This document shows positions 1 to 9,903 of a stretch of DNA of 9,903 bases, piece after piece. Position 1 is the stretch's first letter. Every line of letters begins with the position of its first letter. The position numbers and the translations under genes are program-made. The stretch spans positions 1 to 9,903 of the forward strand of contig CAMWQK010000016.1 in the NCBI GenBank assembly GCA_947176445.1, read 5' to 3'. Under the pieces are notes generated by a model, which saw nothing but the letters and a program-made list of their open reading frames with translations, made no database searches and was not told where the DNA came from. The stretch is from an uncultured Clostridia bacterium. GTDB taxonomy: Bacteria; Bacillota; Clostridia; Christensenellales; Borkfalkiaceae.

Positions 1-581
<581 letters not shown>

Positions 582-584
582 TAC

Positions 585-591
585 GGGGAGG
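585..591 (+). promoter_or_regulatory. Ribosome binding site of rpoC
   Basis: GGGGAGG lies 8 bases before the ATG at 600, within the 18-base rpoB-rpoC gap. It fixes the rpoC start. No promoter fits in this gap, so rpoC depends on transcription from upstream of rpoB. Confidence 0.8.
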
Positions 592-599
592 CAGAGTAT

Positions 600-4388
<3,789 letters not shown>

Positions 4389-4401
4389 CTTAAAATCAGA
4401 G

Positions 4402-4430
4402 AAGGCACGGTTTACGCCGTGCCTTTTTTC
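4402..4430 (+). terminator. Intrinsic terminator after rpoC
   Basis: A perfect 9-bp GC-rich stem, AAGGCACGG (4402-4410) with CCGTGCCTT (4417-4425), encloses the 6-base loop TTTACG and runs into a T tract (TTTTT at about 4425-4429). It sits 13 bases after the rpoC stop codon and ends the rpoBC transcript. Confidence 0.93.
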
Positions 4431-4446
4431 ATGCTGCCTTGTTTGC

Positions 4447-4475
4447 TTGACAAGCCGAAAGAATGCTGTTATACT
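4447..4475 (+). promoter_or_regulatory. Near-consensus housekeeping sigma promoter for the acetyltransferase operon
   Basis: A perfect -35 box TTGACA (4447-4452) and a -10 box TATACT (4470-4475) are separated by exactly 17 bases. Transcription should begin near 4482, leaving a leader of about 28 bases. It lies about 20 bases past the rpoC terminator, so the downstream unit is transcribed on its own. No operator-like inverted repeat is evident around it, so strong, largely constitutive expression is the simplest reading. Confidence 0.9.
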
Positions 4476-4494
4476 ACGAAAAGAGAAAAGACGG

Positions 4495-4505
4495 AAGTGG
4501 GTGAT
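4495..4505 (+). promoter_or_regulatory. Ribosome binding site that sets the acetyltransferase start
   Basis: AAGTGGGTGAT matches the anti-Shine-Dalgarno complement AAGGAGGTGAT at 9 of 11 positions. Its GG core ends 8 bases before ATG 4510 but only 2 bases before ATG 4504, which favours 4510 as the start. The in-frame TTG at 4447 is ruled out because it is part of the -35 box and lies before the expected transcript start. Confidence 0.6.
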
Positions 4506-4509
4506 GGGG

Positions 4510-5121
4510 ATGGAAGAAAAACTGCATTCAACGGAGCTGTATCTGCCAAACGGCGAAGAGATCATGAAAGAGCAGTTCGAATGCCTTGAAAAGCTGTACG
4601 ATTTTAATGCGACCCGCCCGCTCGAACAGGAAAAGCGGACGGCGCTCCTCAAAGAGATGTTTGCAGAATTCGGCGACGGGTGCTATATCGAGCCGCCGCT
4701 TCGCGCGAACTGGGGCGGAAAGCACGTGCATTTCGGCAATGGCGTCTTTGCGAATTTCAATCTGACGCTCGTAGACGATACGCATATCTACGTGGGCGAT
4801 CATACGATGTTCGGACCGAACGTGACGATTGCATCGGCGGGGCACCCCGTTTTGCCCAAGCTGCGCGAAGAGGGGTATCAGTACAATCTCCCCGTATACA
4901 TCGGCAAAAATTGCTGGCTGGGCGCGGGCGTCACCGTGCTCCCCGGCGTCACCATCGGGGATAACACTGTCATCGGCGCGGGGAGCGTCGTCACGAAGGA
5001 TATCCCCGCGAACGTCGTCGCCGTCGGCAATCCTTGCAGAGTGCTGCGCGAAATCGGCGAGCACGATCGAGAGTATTACTATAAAGAGAAAAAAGTGCCC
5101 GAGGAACTTCAACATGACTGA
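4510..5121 (+). CDS. Maltose/galactoside O-acetyltransferase family protein (left-handed beta-helix)
   Basis: A 203-residue acetyl-CoA-dependent sugar O-acetyltransferase resembling LacA and Maa. The N-terminal helical part contains YDFNATRP and KEMFAEFGDGCYIEPP, typical of the family's cap domain. Hexapeptide repeats follow from about residue 67 to 185 (for example VYIGKNCWLGAGVTVLPGVT). The conserved ANFNLTLVDD places Asn84 and Asp89/Asp90 as in LacA, and the catalytic histidine is His112 in SAGHPV. The end, VVAVGNPCRVLREIGEHDRE, is also family-typical. Length fits the family (about 180-205). Characterised relatives acetylate galactosides, maltose or glucose, perhaps for detoxification; the substrate here cannot be read from sequence. 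It is the first gene of a likely four-gene operon, and its stop codon overlaps the next start by 8 bases. ATG 4504 is the alternative start. Confidence 0.93.
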   Translation: MEEKLHSTELYLPNGEEIMKEQFECLEKLYDFNATRPLEQEKRTALLKEMFAEFGDGCYIEPPLRANWGGKHVHFGNGVFANFNLTLVDDTHIYVGDHTMFGPNVTIASAGHPVLPKLREEGYQYNLPVYIGKNCWLGAGVTVLPGVTIGDNTVIGAGSVVTKDIPANVVAVGNPCRVLREIGEHDREYYYKEKKVPEELQHD

Positions 5122-5779
5122 TCCCTTTCAATACAAATCGCCCAACTTCCAAAAGCTCAAAAGCTACGGTTTTGCGGAGAAAGACGGCGTTTATTCGTAT
5201 GCCACGCAGATTTTAGACGGACAGTTTGAACTGCGCATTGCAATTTCTGCAAAGGGAGAAATCAGGACGGAGCTCATCGACCTTGCAACCGAGGAGCCGT
5301 ACACGTTGCACCTCGTCGAAGAGGCGGGCGGCACGTTCGTGGGCGAGGTGCGCGACGGGTACGGAAGCGTCCTGGCGGATATCGCCGAACAGTGCTTCGA
5401 GCGGGACGTGTTCAAGAGCGAACAGGCGCACGCGGTCATCGCATACATTCGGCAGAAGTACGGCGACGAGCTCGAATATCTCTGGAAAAAATTCCCTTCC
5501 AACGCTATCTGTCGGCGGAAGGACAATCAGAAGTGGTACGGCATTCTCCTCATACTTGCGAGGCGCAAGTTGGGAATAGACAGCGACGAGGTGATCGACG
5601 CGATCGATCTTCGCATCGATCCCGAGGAGTCGAAAAAAGTTGTTGACGGGAAGCGGTACTTCCCCGGCTATCACATGAATATAAAGACCTGGTTTACGAT
5701 GTGCCTCGACGGCTCCGTTCCCACAGAGGAGATCTTTGCGTGGATCGACAAGAGCTATGAGCTCGCAAAGAAGGGTTAA
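5114..5779 (+). CDS. MmcQ/YjbR-family protein with an extra N-terminal domain
   Basis: A 221-residue protein in two parts. Residues from about 101 to the end match the MmcQ/YjbR fold: NAICRRKDNQKWYGILL, then a FPGYHMNIKTWFTM-type motif, then EIFAWIDKSYEL. This fold resembles DNA-binding CyaY-like domains, but its function is not established. The first ~100 residues (QYKSPNFQKLKSYGFAEKDG onward) are an additional domain seen in long Bacillota members of the family; I know no function for it. The start ATG at 5114 has GAGGA (5101-5105) 8 bases upstream. It lies inside the end of the acetyltransferase gene, so translation of the two is probably coupled. A longer open frame reaching back to 4829 is only an out-of-frame shadow of the acetyltransferase. 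No signal peptide or membrane segment is seen, so it is cytoplasmic. Confidence 0.88.
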   Translation: MTDPFQYKSPNFQKLKSYGFAEKDGVYSYATQILDGQFELRIAISAKGEIRTELIDLATEEPYTLHLVEEAGGTFVGEVRDGYGSVLADIAEQCFERDVFKSEQAHAVIAYIRQKYGDELEYLWKKFPSNAICRRKDNQKWYGILLILARRKLGIDSDEVIDAIDLRIDPEESKKVVDGKRYFPGYHMNIKTWFTMCLDGSVPTEEIFAWIDKSYELAKKG

Positions 5780-5790
5780 CGAAGGCACGA

Positions 5791-5796
5791 AAGGAG
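5791..5796 (+). promoter_or_regulatory. Ribosome binding site that sets the ABC ATPase start
   Basis: AAGGAG lies 5 bases before ATG 5802. Earlier in-frame ATGs, such as 5736, lie inside the upstream gene, have no such site, and would add residues unrelated to ABC ATPases. Confidence 0.8.
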
Positions 5797-5801
5797 TAAC
5801 A

Positions 5802-6701
5802 ATGCAAAACGCAATCGAAATCGAACACTTAAAAAAATACTACGGGGAAGTGAAGGCGGTAGACGATATCTCCTTCACGGTCAAACAGGGCGAATTTTTT
5901 GCCTTTCTCGGCGTCAACGGCGCGGGAAAGAGCACGACCATCTCCATTCTCTGCGGCAAGGAGCAGAGCGACGGTGGCACTGTTCGCATCGAAGGGCTGG
6001 GGCAGGAAAACCTCGACGAGGTGAAGAAGCGGCTGGGCGTCGTCTTTCAGGACTGCGTGCTCGACCGTCCGCTCTCGGTATACGATAACCTGCGCTATCG
6101 CGCCGCACTCTATGGCATTACGGGGCAGGCGTTCGAGGAGACGCTCAAAGAACTCTGCGCGCTGTTTGATCTAACGCCCATCTTGAAGCGTCCCGTCGAC
6201 AAGCTCTCGGGCGGACAACGCCGCAGGATCGACATTGCGCGTGCGCTTTTGCACCGTCCGAACATTCTCATTCTGGACGAGCCGACGACGGGTCTCGACC
6301 CGCAGACGAGAAAGAGCGTCTGGGAGATCGTGCACCGCCTCAGAAAGGAGCGCAACATGACGGTGTTCCTCACCACGCACTACATGGAAGAGGCGGCGGA
6401 TGCGGATAACGTCGTCATCATCGACAGCGGAAAGATCCTCGCCAACGCGACTCCGCTCGAACTCAAAAACAGATACACGGGGGACTTCATCACCTTTTAC
6501 AATGCGGAAGAGGAGGAGCTCAAAGCGCTCGGCATGCCGTATGAGAAGGTCGGGAAAACGTACCGCATCGAGGTGGCAAATACCGAAAAGGCGACGGAGC
6601 TCGTCTTAAAATACCCGAAGATTTTCCGCGACTTTGAAATCACGAAGGGGAAGATGGACGACGTGTTTCTCGCCGTTACGGGAAGGAGGTTGGAGCAATG
6701 A
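5802..6701 (+). CDS. ABC transporter ATP-binding protein (DrrA/CcmA-like, ABC-2 exporter type)
   Basis: A 299-residue cytoplasmic ATPase that powers the permease encoded next. It has a complete set of nucleotide-binding motifs: Walker A GVNGAGKST at residues 37-45, the ABC signature LSGGQ at 135-139, Walker B ILILDE ending in Asp159 and catalytic Glu160, the D-loop GLDP just after, and the H-loop His193 in TTHYMEEA. After the nucleotide-binding domain (about 1-215), the C-terminal ~80 residues resemble the accessory domain of DrrA-type exporters and end in the typical DDVFLAVTGR. Family members drive export of drugs, antibiotics or lipids; the substrate is not determinable here. The start follows the YjbR-family stop by 22 bases with an AAGGAG site, and the stop overlaps the permease start in ATGA, so the two subunits are translationally coupled. 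Confidence 0.95.
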   Translation: MQNAIEIEHLKKYYGEVKAVDDISFTVKQGEFFAFLGVNGAGKSTTISILCGKEQSDGGTVRIEGLGQENLDEVKKRLGVVFQDCVLDRPLSVYDNLRYRAALYGITGQAFEETLKELCALFDLTPILKRPVDKLSGGQRRRIDIARALLHRPNILILDEPTTGLDPQTRKSVWEIVHRLRKERNMTVFLTTHYMEEAADADNVVIIDSGKILANATPLELKNRYTGDFITFYNAEEEELKALGMPYEKVGKTYRIEVANTEKATELVLKYPKIFRDFEITKGKMDDVFLAVTGRRLEQ

Positions 6702-7597
6702 AACTGTATATGCTCGTTCGGCGCAATATCAAGCTGTTTTTCAAGGACAAGAGCCTCTGTATCTCTGCTCTTATCGCGCCGCTCATTCTCCTGTTCCTCT
6801 TCATCGCATTCCTCGGGAACGTGTACAAGGATTCCCTGCGCAGCAGCCTCGGCGAATTTCCCGTATCGGATACGCTCGTAAACGGGTTTGCGGCGGGCTG
6901 GCTCATCTCCTCGCTGATTGCGGTCTGCGCGGTGTCCATCGCCTTTACCGCAAATCTTACGATGGTGCAGGATAAAATCATGGGGCGGGCAAACGACCTC
7001 GCCGTCGCGCCCGTCAAGAATTCGACGCTCGCGCTCGGCTACTATCTGTCGACTGCGATTGTCACCGCGCTCGTCTCCTACATTGCGCTCTTTGCGGGAT
7101 TTATCTACATTGCGATCGCGGGCTGGAATCTCTCCGTTTCCGACGTACTGCTCACCGTGCTCGATACGTTTTTGCTCGTTCTCTTCGGCACGGCGCTCTC
7201 CTCGATCGTCTGTCGGTTTTTGAAGTCGCAGGGCGGCATTACCGCGGTGGAAGTGGTTGTATCGGCGGCATACGGATTTTTATGCGGCGCGTATATGCCC
7301 ATCTCCTCGCTCGCCAAGGGGTTGCAGGACGTATTGACCTTCCTTCCCGGAACGTACGGCACGTCGCTCCTTCACGAACACCTCATGGGCGGTGCGATCG
7401 ACGCGATCGGAGCGGACGGCGCACCCGCGGAGCTTTTGAAGGGCGTTCGCGACGGGTTCGACTGCAATCTCTACTTCTTCGATCACGCCGTTCCCGAATG
7501 GGTTTCGTATCTCGTCCTGTCGCTCACGGTGCTCGCCCTCGTCGGGGTCTTTGTTGCAATCTGTATTCTTGCGGCAAAAAAACATAAGAAAAAATAA
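6698..7597 (+). CDS. ABC-2 type transporter permease
   Basis: A 299-residue integral membrane protein, the channel-forming partner of the ATPase just upstream. The N-terminus (RRNIKLFFKDKSLCISALIA) is the amphipathic entry helix typical of ABC-2 permeases. Six hydrophobic segments can be placed at about residues 20-40, 65-86, 112-140, 150-172, 181-200 and 269-293. An exposed region of about 70 residues separates segments 5 and 6, and the tail is basic (AAKKHKKK), consistent with a cytoplasmic C-terminus. With a single permease gene, the working exporter is probably a homodimer with two ATPases; this is family knowledge, not seen here. The start overlaps the ATPase stop by 4 bases and has a strong AAGGAGG (6683-6689) 8 bases upstream. 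It is the last gene of the operon, with a terminator 17 bases after the stop. Substrate unknown. Confidence 0.93.
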   Translation: MKLYMLVRRNIKLFFKDKSLCISALIAPLILLFLFIAFLGNVYKDSLRSSLGEFPVSDTLVNGFAAGWLISSLIAVCAVSIAFTANLTMVQDKIMGRANDLAVAPVKNSTLALGYYLSTAIVTALVSYIALFAGFIYIAIAGWNLSVSDVLLTVLDTFLLVLFGTALSSIVCRFLKSQGGITAVEVVVSAAYGFLCGAYMPISSLAKGLQDVLTFLPGTYGTSLLHEHLMGGAIDAIGADGAPAELLKGVRDGFDCNLYFFDHAVPEWVSYLVLSLTVLALVGVFVAICILAAKKHKKK

Positions 7598-7614
7598 GAC
7601 GCTTTTTGGGGTAT

Positions 7615-7656
7615 AAGAAAAGCAAGGATAAAACGATCCTTGCTTTTCTTTTTTCG
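7615..7656 (+). terminator. Strong intrinsic terminator after the ABC transporter
   Basis: A perfect 15-bp stem pairs AAGAAAAGCAAGGAT (7615-7629) with ATCCTTGCTTTTCTT (7636-7650) around the loop AAAACG, and is followed by TTTT. The 3' arm itself ends in a T-rich run. It closes the four-gene operon that begins at 4447. Confidence 0.93.
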
Positions 7657-7668
7657 TTGTGATATAAT
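7640..7668 (+). promoter_or_regulatory. Extended -10 promoter for the S41 peptidase gene
   Basis: A perfect -10 box TATAAT (7663-7668) is preceded by TG at 7660-7661, the extended -10 element. Seventeen bases upstream is the weak -35 TTGCTT (7640-7645), which lies inside the 3' arm of the preceding terminator. The expected transcript start is near 7675, about 29 bases before the start codon. Confidence 0.8.
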
Positions 7669-7703
7669 GACTGTATCATAAAGGTAATTTCACGGAGTGT
7701 ATT

Positions 7704-9182
7704 ATGAAATTTGCGGAAAATCAAAAGATGATCAAGATAATAAGTATATCTGTTCTCGGCTTATTGGCTGTTTTGACGTTTGCTCTGATCCCCATCAACA
7801 TATTTTGCGCCAATTTCCCCGAATGGGTAACTGTTCTGCTGAGCGTATTATTTTGCGGCGGGTTGGTTGCTTATCTTATATGTTTCAAAACCAAGCTCGT
7901 TACAAAAATCATTCTGCCGATCGTATTCGGATTTGTCGCTATCATCTGTTCGTTTTTACCGTATATGATTCCGTATTGGAATTCGTATGCTTTCAAAAGC
8001 TACAACGGCACAATGTTGAGCTATGATGCGGTTATTTCGTATGAAGCCGCCGAAGAGGATTTTCGTGCACTGAAAGCCCATCTTGAAAGAACGCACCCCA
8101 TGTTTAAGAAAGGGCTGACGGACGAAATCGAAACCGCTTACAATGCTTCTTTGGAGAGATTGCAAGGCAGGGATAAAATTACCGTAAACGACTTACGGCG
8201 GGAAATGCAATCCGTTCTGCACCTTATGGGCGACGCGCACACGTCCACCTACGACAGCGGTCTCGGCGATGCTTACCTGAAAGCAATGCCGCAGAAGTAC
8301 AGTCAGGATTACGATATCGTTGCGATCAACGGGAAATCGGTTGAGCAAATTTATAAGGAAGCCGAACCGTATTACTGTTACGAAACAGAAGCGTGGATCA
8401 ACATAGATCTGGGCAGCATTGCAACGCTCGACTTTCTGGGTTATTCCGAGCCGTTTACCTACACGTGGTCTGACGGCGACAAGGAAGTGGTGGAGACCTA
8501 TACAGCAAGCGACTTCGTAAGCTGGAACGAATTTGAGGAAATCCGCAATCAATACTACACGCCGAGCGAGCCGAAAGACTTTGTGTATTACGATATCGAC
8601 GAGCAAAAGAGCCTTGCCGTGCTTACCCTCACGGAGTGTGTATACAATCAGGCTTATATCGATTGCGTAAATGCAATGTTTACCGAAATCAAGCAGAAGA
8701 ATATACAAAACGTCGCGGTAGACCTGCGCGGAAACGGCGGCGGCAGCTCTATGGTGGGCAACGAGTTTATAAAGTATCTTCCCATTGACAGCTATTATGA
8801 CGGTCCGTATGATTGGCGCTGGGGCTTTTTTGAATTTCACAGTAGCCCTGAAATATCCAACACTCAATACAAGAGCTTACTCTTTGACGGAAACGTCTAT
8901 ATCCTTACCGATTATTATTCCTTTTCGGCGGCAAAGGATTTTGCTATGCTGATACAGGATAATCGTCTGGGCAAGGTAATAGGCGAACCGCCGGCGAACG
9001 CTGTAAACGGCTACGGCGAAATAACATATTTCTATTTGCCGAATACGGGAATTTATGTGCAGATATCTACCAAAAAATGGTATAGAATAGACAGTAGCAA
9101 CACCGATGAGTACGTTATGCCGGACTATCCCTGCGAAAGTAAGGATAGTTTTGAAAAGCTGTATGAAGTGATCGGCGGTTAG
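7704..9182 (+). CDS. Membrane-anchored S41-family serine peptidase homologue
   Basis: A 492-residue protein with two parts. Residues 12-34, 41-61 and 66-89 form three hydrophobic segments; basic residues before segment 1 and between segments 2 and 3 (Lys62, Lys64, Lys68) suggest N-in topology, putting the rest outside the membrane. The outer part resembles S41 (tail-specific/tricorn-type) peptidases: LMGDAHT with His179, a degenerate PDZ-like stretch around DIVAINGKSV, DLRGNGGG at 340-347, and the nucleophile motif YSFSAAKDFA with Ser408 the likely catalytic serine, then GKVIGEPP. The Lys about 25 residues after the Ser, expected in CtpA-like enzymes, is not seen, so a Ser/His-based site is more likely. 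GGAG (7694-7697) lies 6 bases before the ATG. Base composition is richer in A+T than the upstream genes. Activity and target are unknown; an inactive homologue is possible. Confidence 0.85.
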   Translation: MKFAENQKMIKIISISVLGLLAVLTFALIPINIFCANFPEWVTVLLSVLFCGGLVAYLICFKTKLVTKIILPIVFGFVAIICSFLPYMIPYWNSYAFKSYNGTMLSYDAVISYEAAEEDFRALKAHLERTHPMFKKGLTDEIETAYNASLERLQGRDKITVNDLRREMQSVLHLMGDAHTSTYDSGLGDAYLKAMPQKYSQDYDIVAINGKSVEQIYKEAEPYYCYETEAWINIDLGSIATLDFLGYSEPFTYTWSDGDKEVVETYTASDFVSWNEFEEIRNQYYTPSEPKDFVYYDIDEQKSLAVLTLTECVYNQAYIDCVNAMFTEIKQKNIQNVAVDLRGNGGGSSMVGNEFIKYLPIDSYYDGPYDWRWGFFEFHSSPEISNTQYKSLLFDGNVYILTDYYSFSAAKDFAMLIQDNRLGKVIGEPPANAVNGYGEITYFYLPNTGIYVQISTKKWYRIDSSNTDEYVMPDYPCESKDSFEKLYEVIGG

Positions 9183-9206
9183 AATTACGACAGACAGTAA
9201 TTTAGC

Positions 9207-9211
9207 GAAGG
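9207..9211 (+). promoter_or_regulatory. Ribosome binding site favouring start 9221
   Basis: GAAGG ends 9 bases before ATG 9221 and only 3 bases before the alternative ATG 9215. Normal spacing favours 9221, though the site is weak. No terminator or clear promoter lies in the 38-base gap after the peptidase gene, so read-through transcription is likely. Confidence 0.45.
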
Positions 9212-9220
9212 TATATGGTT

Positions 9221-9757
9221 ATGACATTTGATGATTTACAACTCGTTAACTATTGCCACTCAAACTGTAAGCCTTTGCAAAATATTATGCGTTTATCAAA
9301 AGACAAAGCGTTTGCTCTCGCGCATACAATGGCGGCGCAAAACAAAAACACGACTGCATTTTATCGCTTTGCCGATTTTGAAAACTATTATCCCGAACGA
9401 CTAAAAACGGACACATTATTGCATCGTCGTTTTATTGAACTTGGGGGGAAGCCCATTGAGGAACACCCTTTGTCTTTTGTCTTACAGGGAAGCAAATATT
9501 TGCACGCATGGTTTGACTGCGGAATTGTAACATCAATACCGTTAAATCGCATTCCGTCAGATTGCATTAGTTTTACTTATGGTGACAGTCAAAGTGCCCT
9601 CAAAAGATATGGTGATTTTACATTGCTCACGAAAGATATGCTTTTTAAGGCGATATCTGACTTTAATGGGACGATAGAGGAATTTTTAATGGATGTAGAA
9701 AATCGCTATCACTATATCGAGGCGCAAGTCTGGGACGATGACTGCTTGCGTATGTGA
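9221..9757 (+). CDS. Conserved-looking protein of unknown function
   Basis: A 178-residue protein (180 if ATG 9215 is used). The sequence style resembles small hypothetical proteins I have seen in Clostridia, but I cannot name a family or function. It has no signal peptide or membrane segment, so it is probably cytoplasmic. Visible blocks are YCHSNCKPLQN (Cys12, Cys16), LSKDKAFALAHTMA, FYRFADFENYYPERL, FIELGGKPIEEHPLSFVLQG, AWFDCG, ISFTYGDSQSAL and the C-terminal YHYIEAQVWDDD. The many aromatic residues and the GDS and HPLSF blocks suggest a compact fold, but no catalytic signature stands out. It lies 38 bases after the S41 homologue and probably shares its transcript. It is the most A+T-rich gene of the window, consistent with transferred DNA. 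A hairpin terminator follows about 25 bases after the stop. Confidence 0.8.
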   Translation: MTFDDLQLVNYCHSNCKPLQNIMRLSKDKAFALAHTMAAQNKNTTAFYRFADFENYYPERLKTDTLLHRRFIELGGKPIEEHPLSFVLQGSKYLHAWFDCGIVTSIPLNRIPSDCISFTYGDSQSALKRYGDFTLLTKDMLFKAISDFNGTIEEFLMDVENRYHYIEAQVWDDDCLRM

Positions 9758-9782
9758 ATTTCAATTTATACTCCGGACATTG

Positions 9783-9818
9783 AAAAGCACGCCTTTTGAG
9801 GGGCGTGGTTTTTGTTTT
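9783..9818 (+). terminator. Intrinsic terminator after the unknown gene
   Basis: A 6-bp stem, CACGCC (9788-9793) with GGCGTG (9802-9807), encloses TTTTGAGG and is followed by GTTTTTGTTTT. The upstream AAAA can pair with the T run across a G-G mismatch. It closes the peptidase/unknown-protein unit. Confidence 0.78.
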
Positions 9819-9838
9819 AAAAAATTGTCGAAATGGGC

Positions 9839-9867
9839 TTGACGGGGCGGGTTTTGTGTGTTTTTAT
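9839..9867 (+). promoter_or_regulatory. Possible promoter for a gene beyond the window
   Basis: TTGACG (9839-9844) matches the -35 consensus at 5 of 6 positions. Seventeen bases on is the poor -10 TTTTAT (9862-9867), preceded by an extended-type TG at 9859-9860. It lies between a terminator and a ribosome binding site, which supports it; the -10 alone would not. Confidence 0.45.
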
Positions 9868-9885
9868 TTATATTAGTATCAAAAT

Positions 9886-9894
9886 AAAGGAGAG
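9886..9894 (+). promoter_or_regulatory. Ribosome binding site at the window edge
   Basis: AAAGGAGAG is a strong Shine-Dalgarno sequence, and the window ends 9 bases later in AAAAAAATA. A start codon at or just after 9903 would be at normal spacing, so a + strand gene probably begins at the edge. Confidence 0.6.
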
Positions 9895-9903
9895 AAAAAA
9901 ATA

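Noticed and set aside
4447..4509. TTG at 4447 as the acetyltransferase start, adding 21 residues
   Set aside because: The TTG is part of the -35 box TTGACA, upstream of the expected transcript start, and the added residues do not match the family.
4389..4509. Riboswitch or structured leader upstream of the acetyltransferase
   Set aside because: The predicted leader from 4482 is only about 28 bases, and the only hairpin upstream is the rpoC terminator.
4831..4990. Antibiotic (streptogramin or chloramphenicol) acetyltransferase of the hexapeptide-repeat class
   Set aside because: The N-terminal cap and the ANFNLTLVDD and SAGHPV motifs follow LacA/Maa rather than the Vat/Xat drug-modifying enzymes.
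5736..5801. Upstream ATGs as the ABC ATPase start
   Set aside because: They lie inside the preceding gene in another frame, lack a ribosome binding site, and ATG 5802 has AAGGAG at proper spacing.

Overview
The window looks like chromosomal DNA from a Gram-positive bacterium of the Bacillota, most likely a mid-GC Clostridia-type lineage; this placement is inference. Supporting points are RpoB and RpoC as separate adjacent proteins, an RpoC trigger loop without the large insertion found in proteobacteria, strong AGGAGG-type ribosome binding sites, consensus TTGACA/TATAAT-type promoters, and compact hairpins with T tracts. All genes lie on the + strand.

Region 1 (1-4430) is the end of an RNA polymerase operon: the 3' end of rpoB (beta subunit, with a long, extremely acidic and internally repeated C-terminal tail), then complete rpoC (beta'), 18 bases apart, closed by a strong intrinsic terminator. 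The translation-apparatus genes that often follow rpoC in Bacillota (an L7Ae-like protein, rpsL, rpsG, fusA, tuf) are not here.

Region 2 (4447-7655) is a new transcription unit starting at a near-perfect promoter (TTGACA, 17 bp, TATACT). It encodes a maltose/galactoside-type O-acetyltransferase, a two-part MmcQ/YjbR-family protein, and the ATPase and permease of a drug-exporter-like ABC-2 transporter. Spacing is tight (8-base overlap, 22-base gap, 4-base overlap), and a 15-bp perfect terminator hairpin ends the unit.

Region 3 (7640-9818) is visibly richer in A+T than the rest, which suggests accessory or transferred DNA. An extended -10 promoter drives a membrane-anchored S41-type serine peptidase homologue. 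About 38 bases downstream, with no terminator between, lies a small soluble protein of unknown function. A terminator closes the unit.

The last 65 bases hold a plausible promoter and a ribosome binding site for a gene starting at or just past the window's edge. I saw no tRNA, rRNA, CRISPR array, transposase or phage gene. No non-coding stretch exceeds 300 bases.
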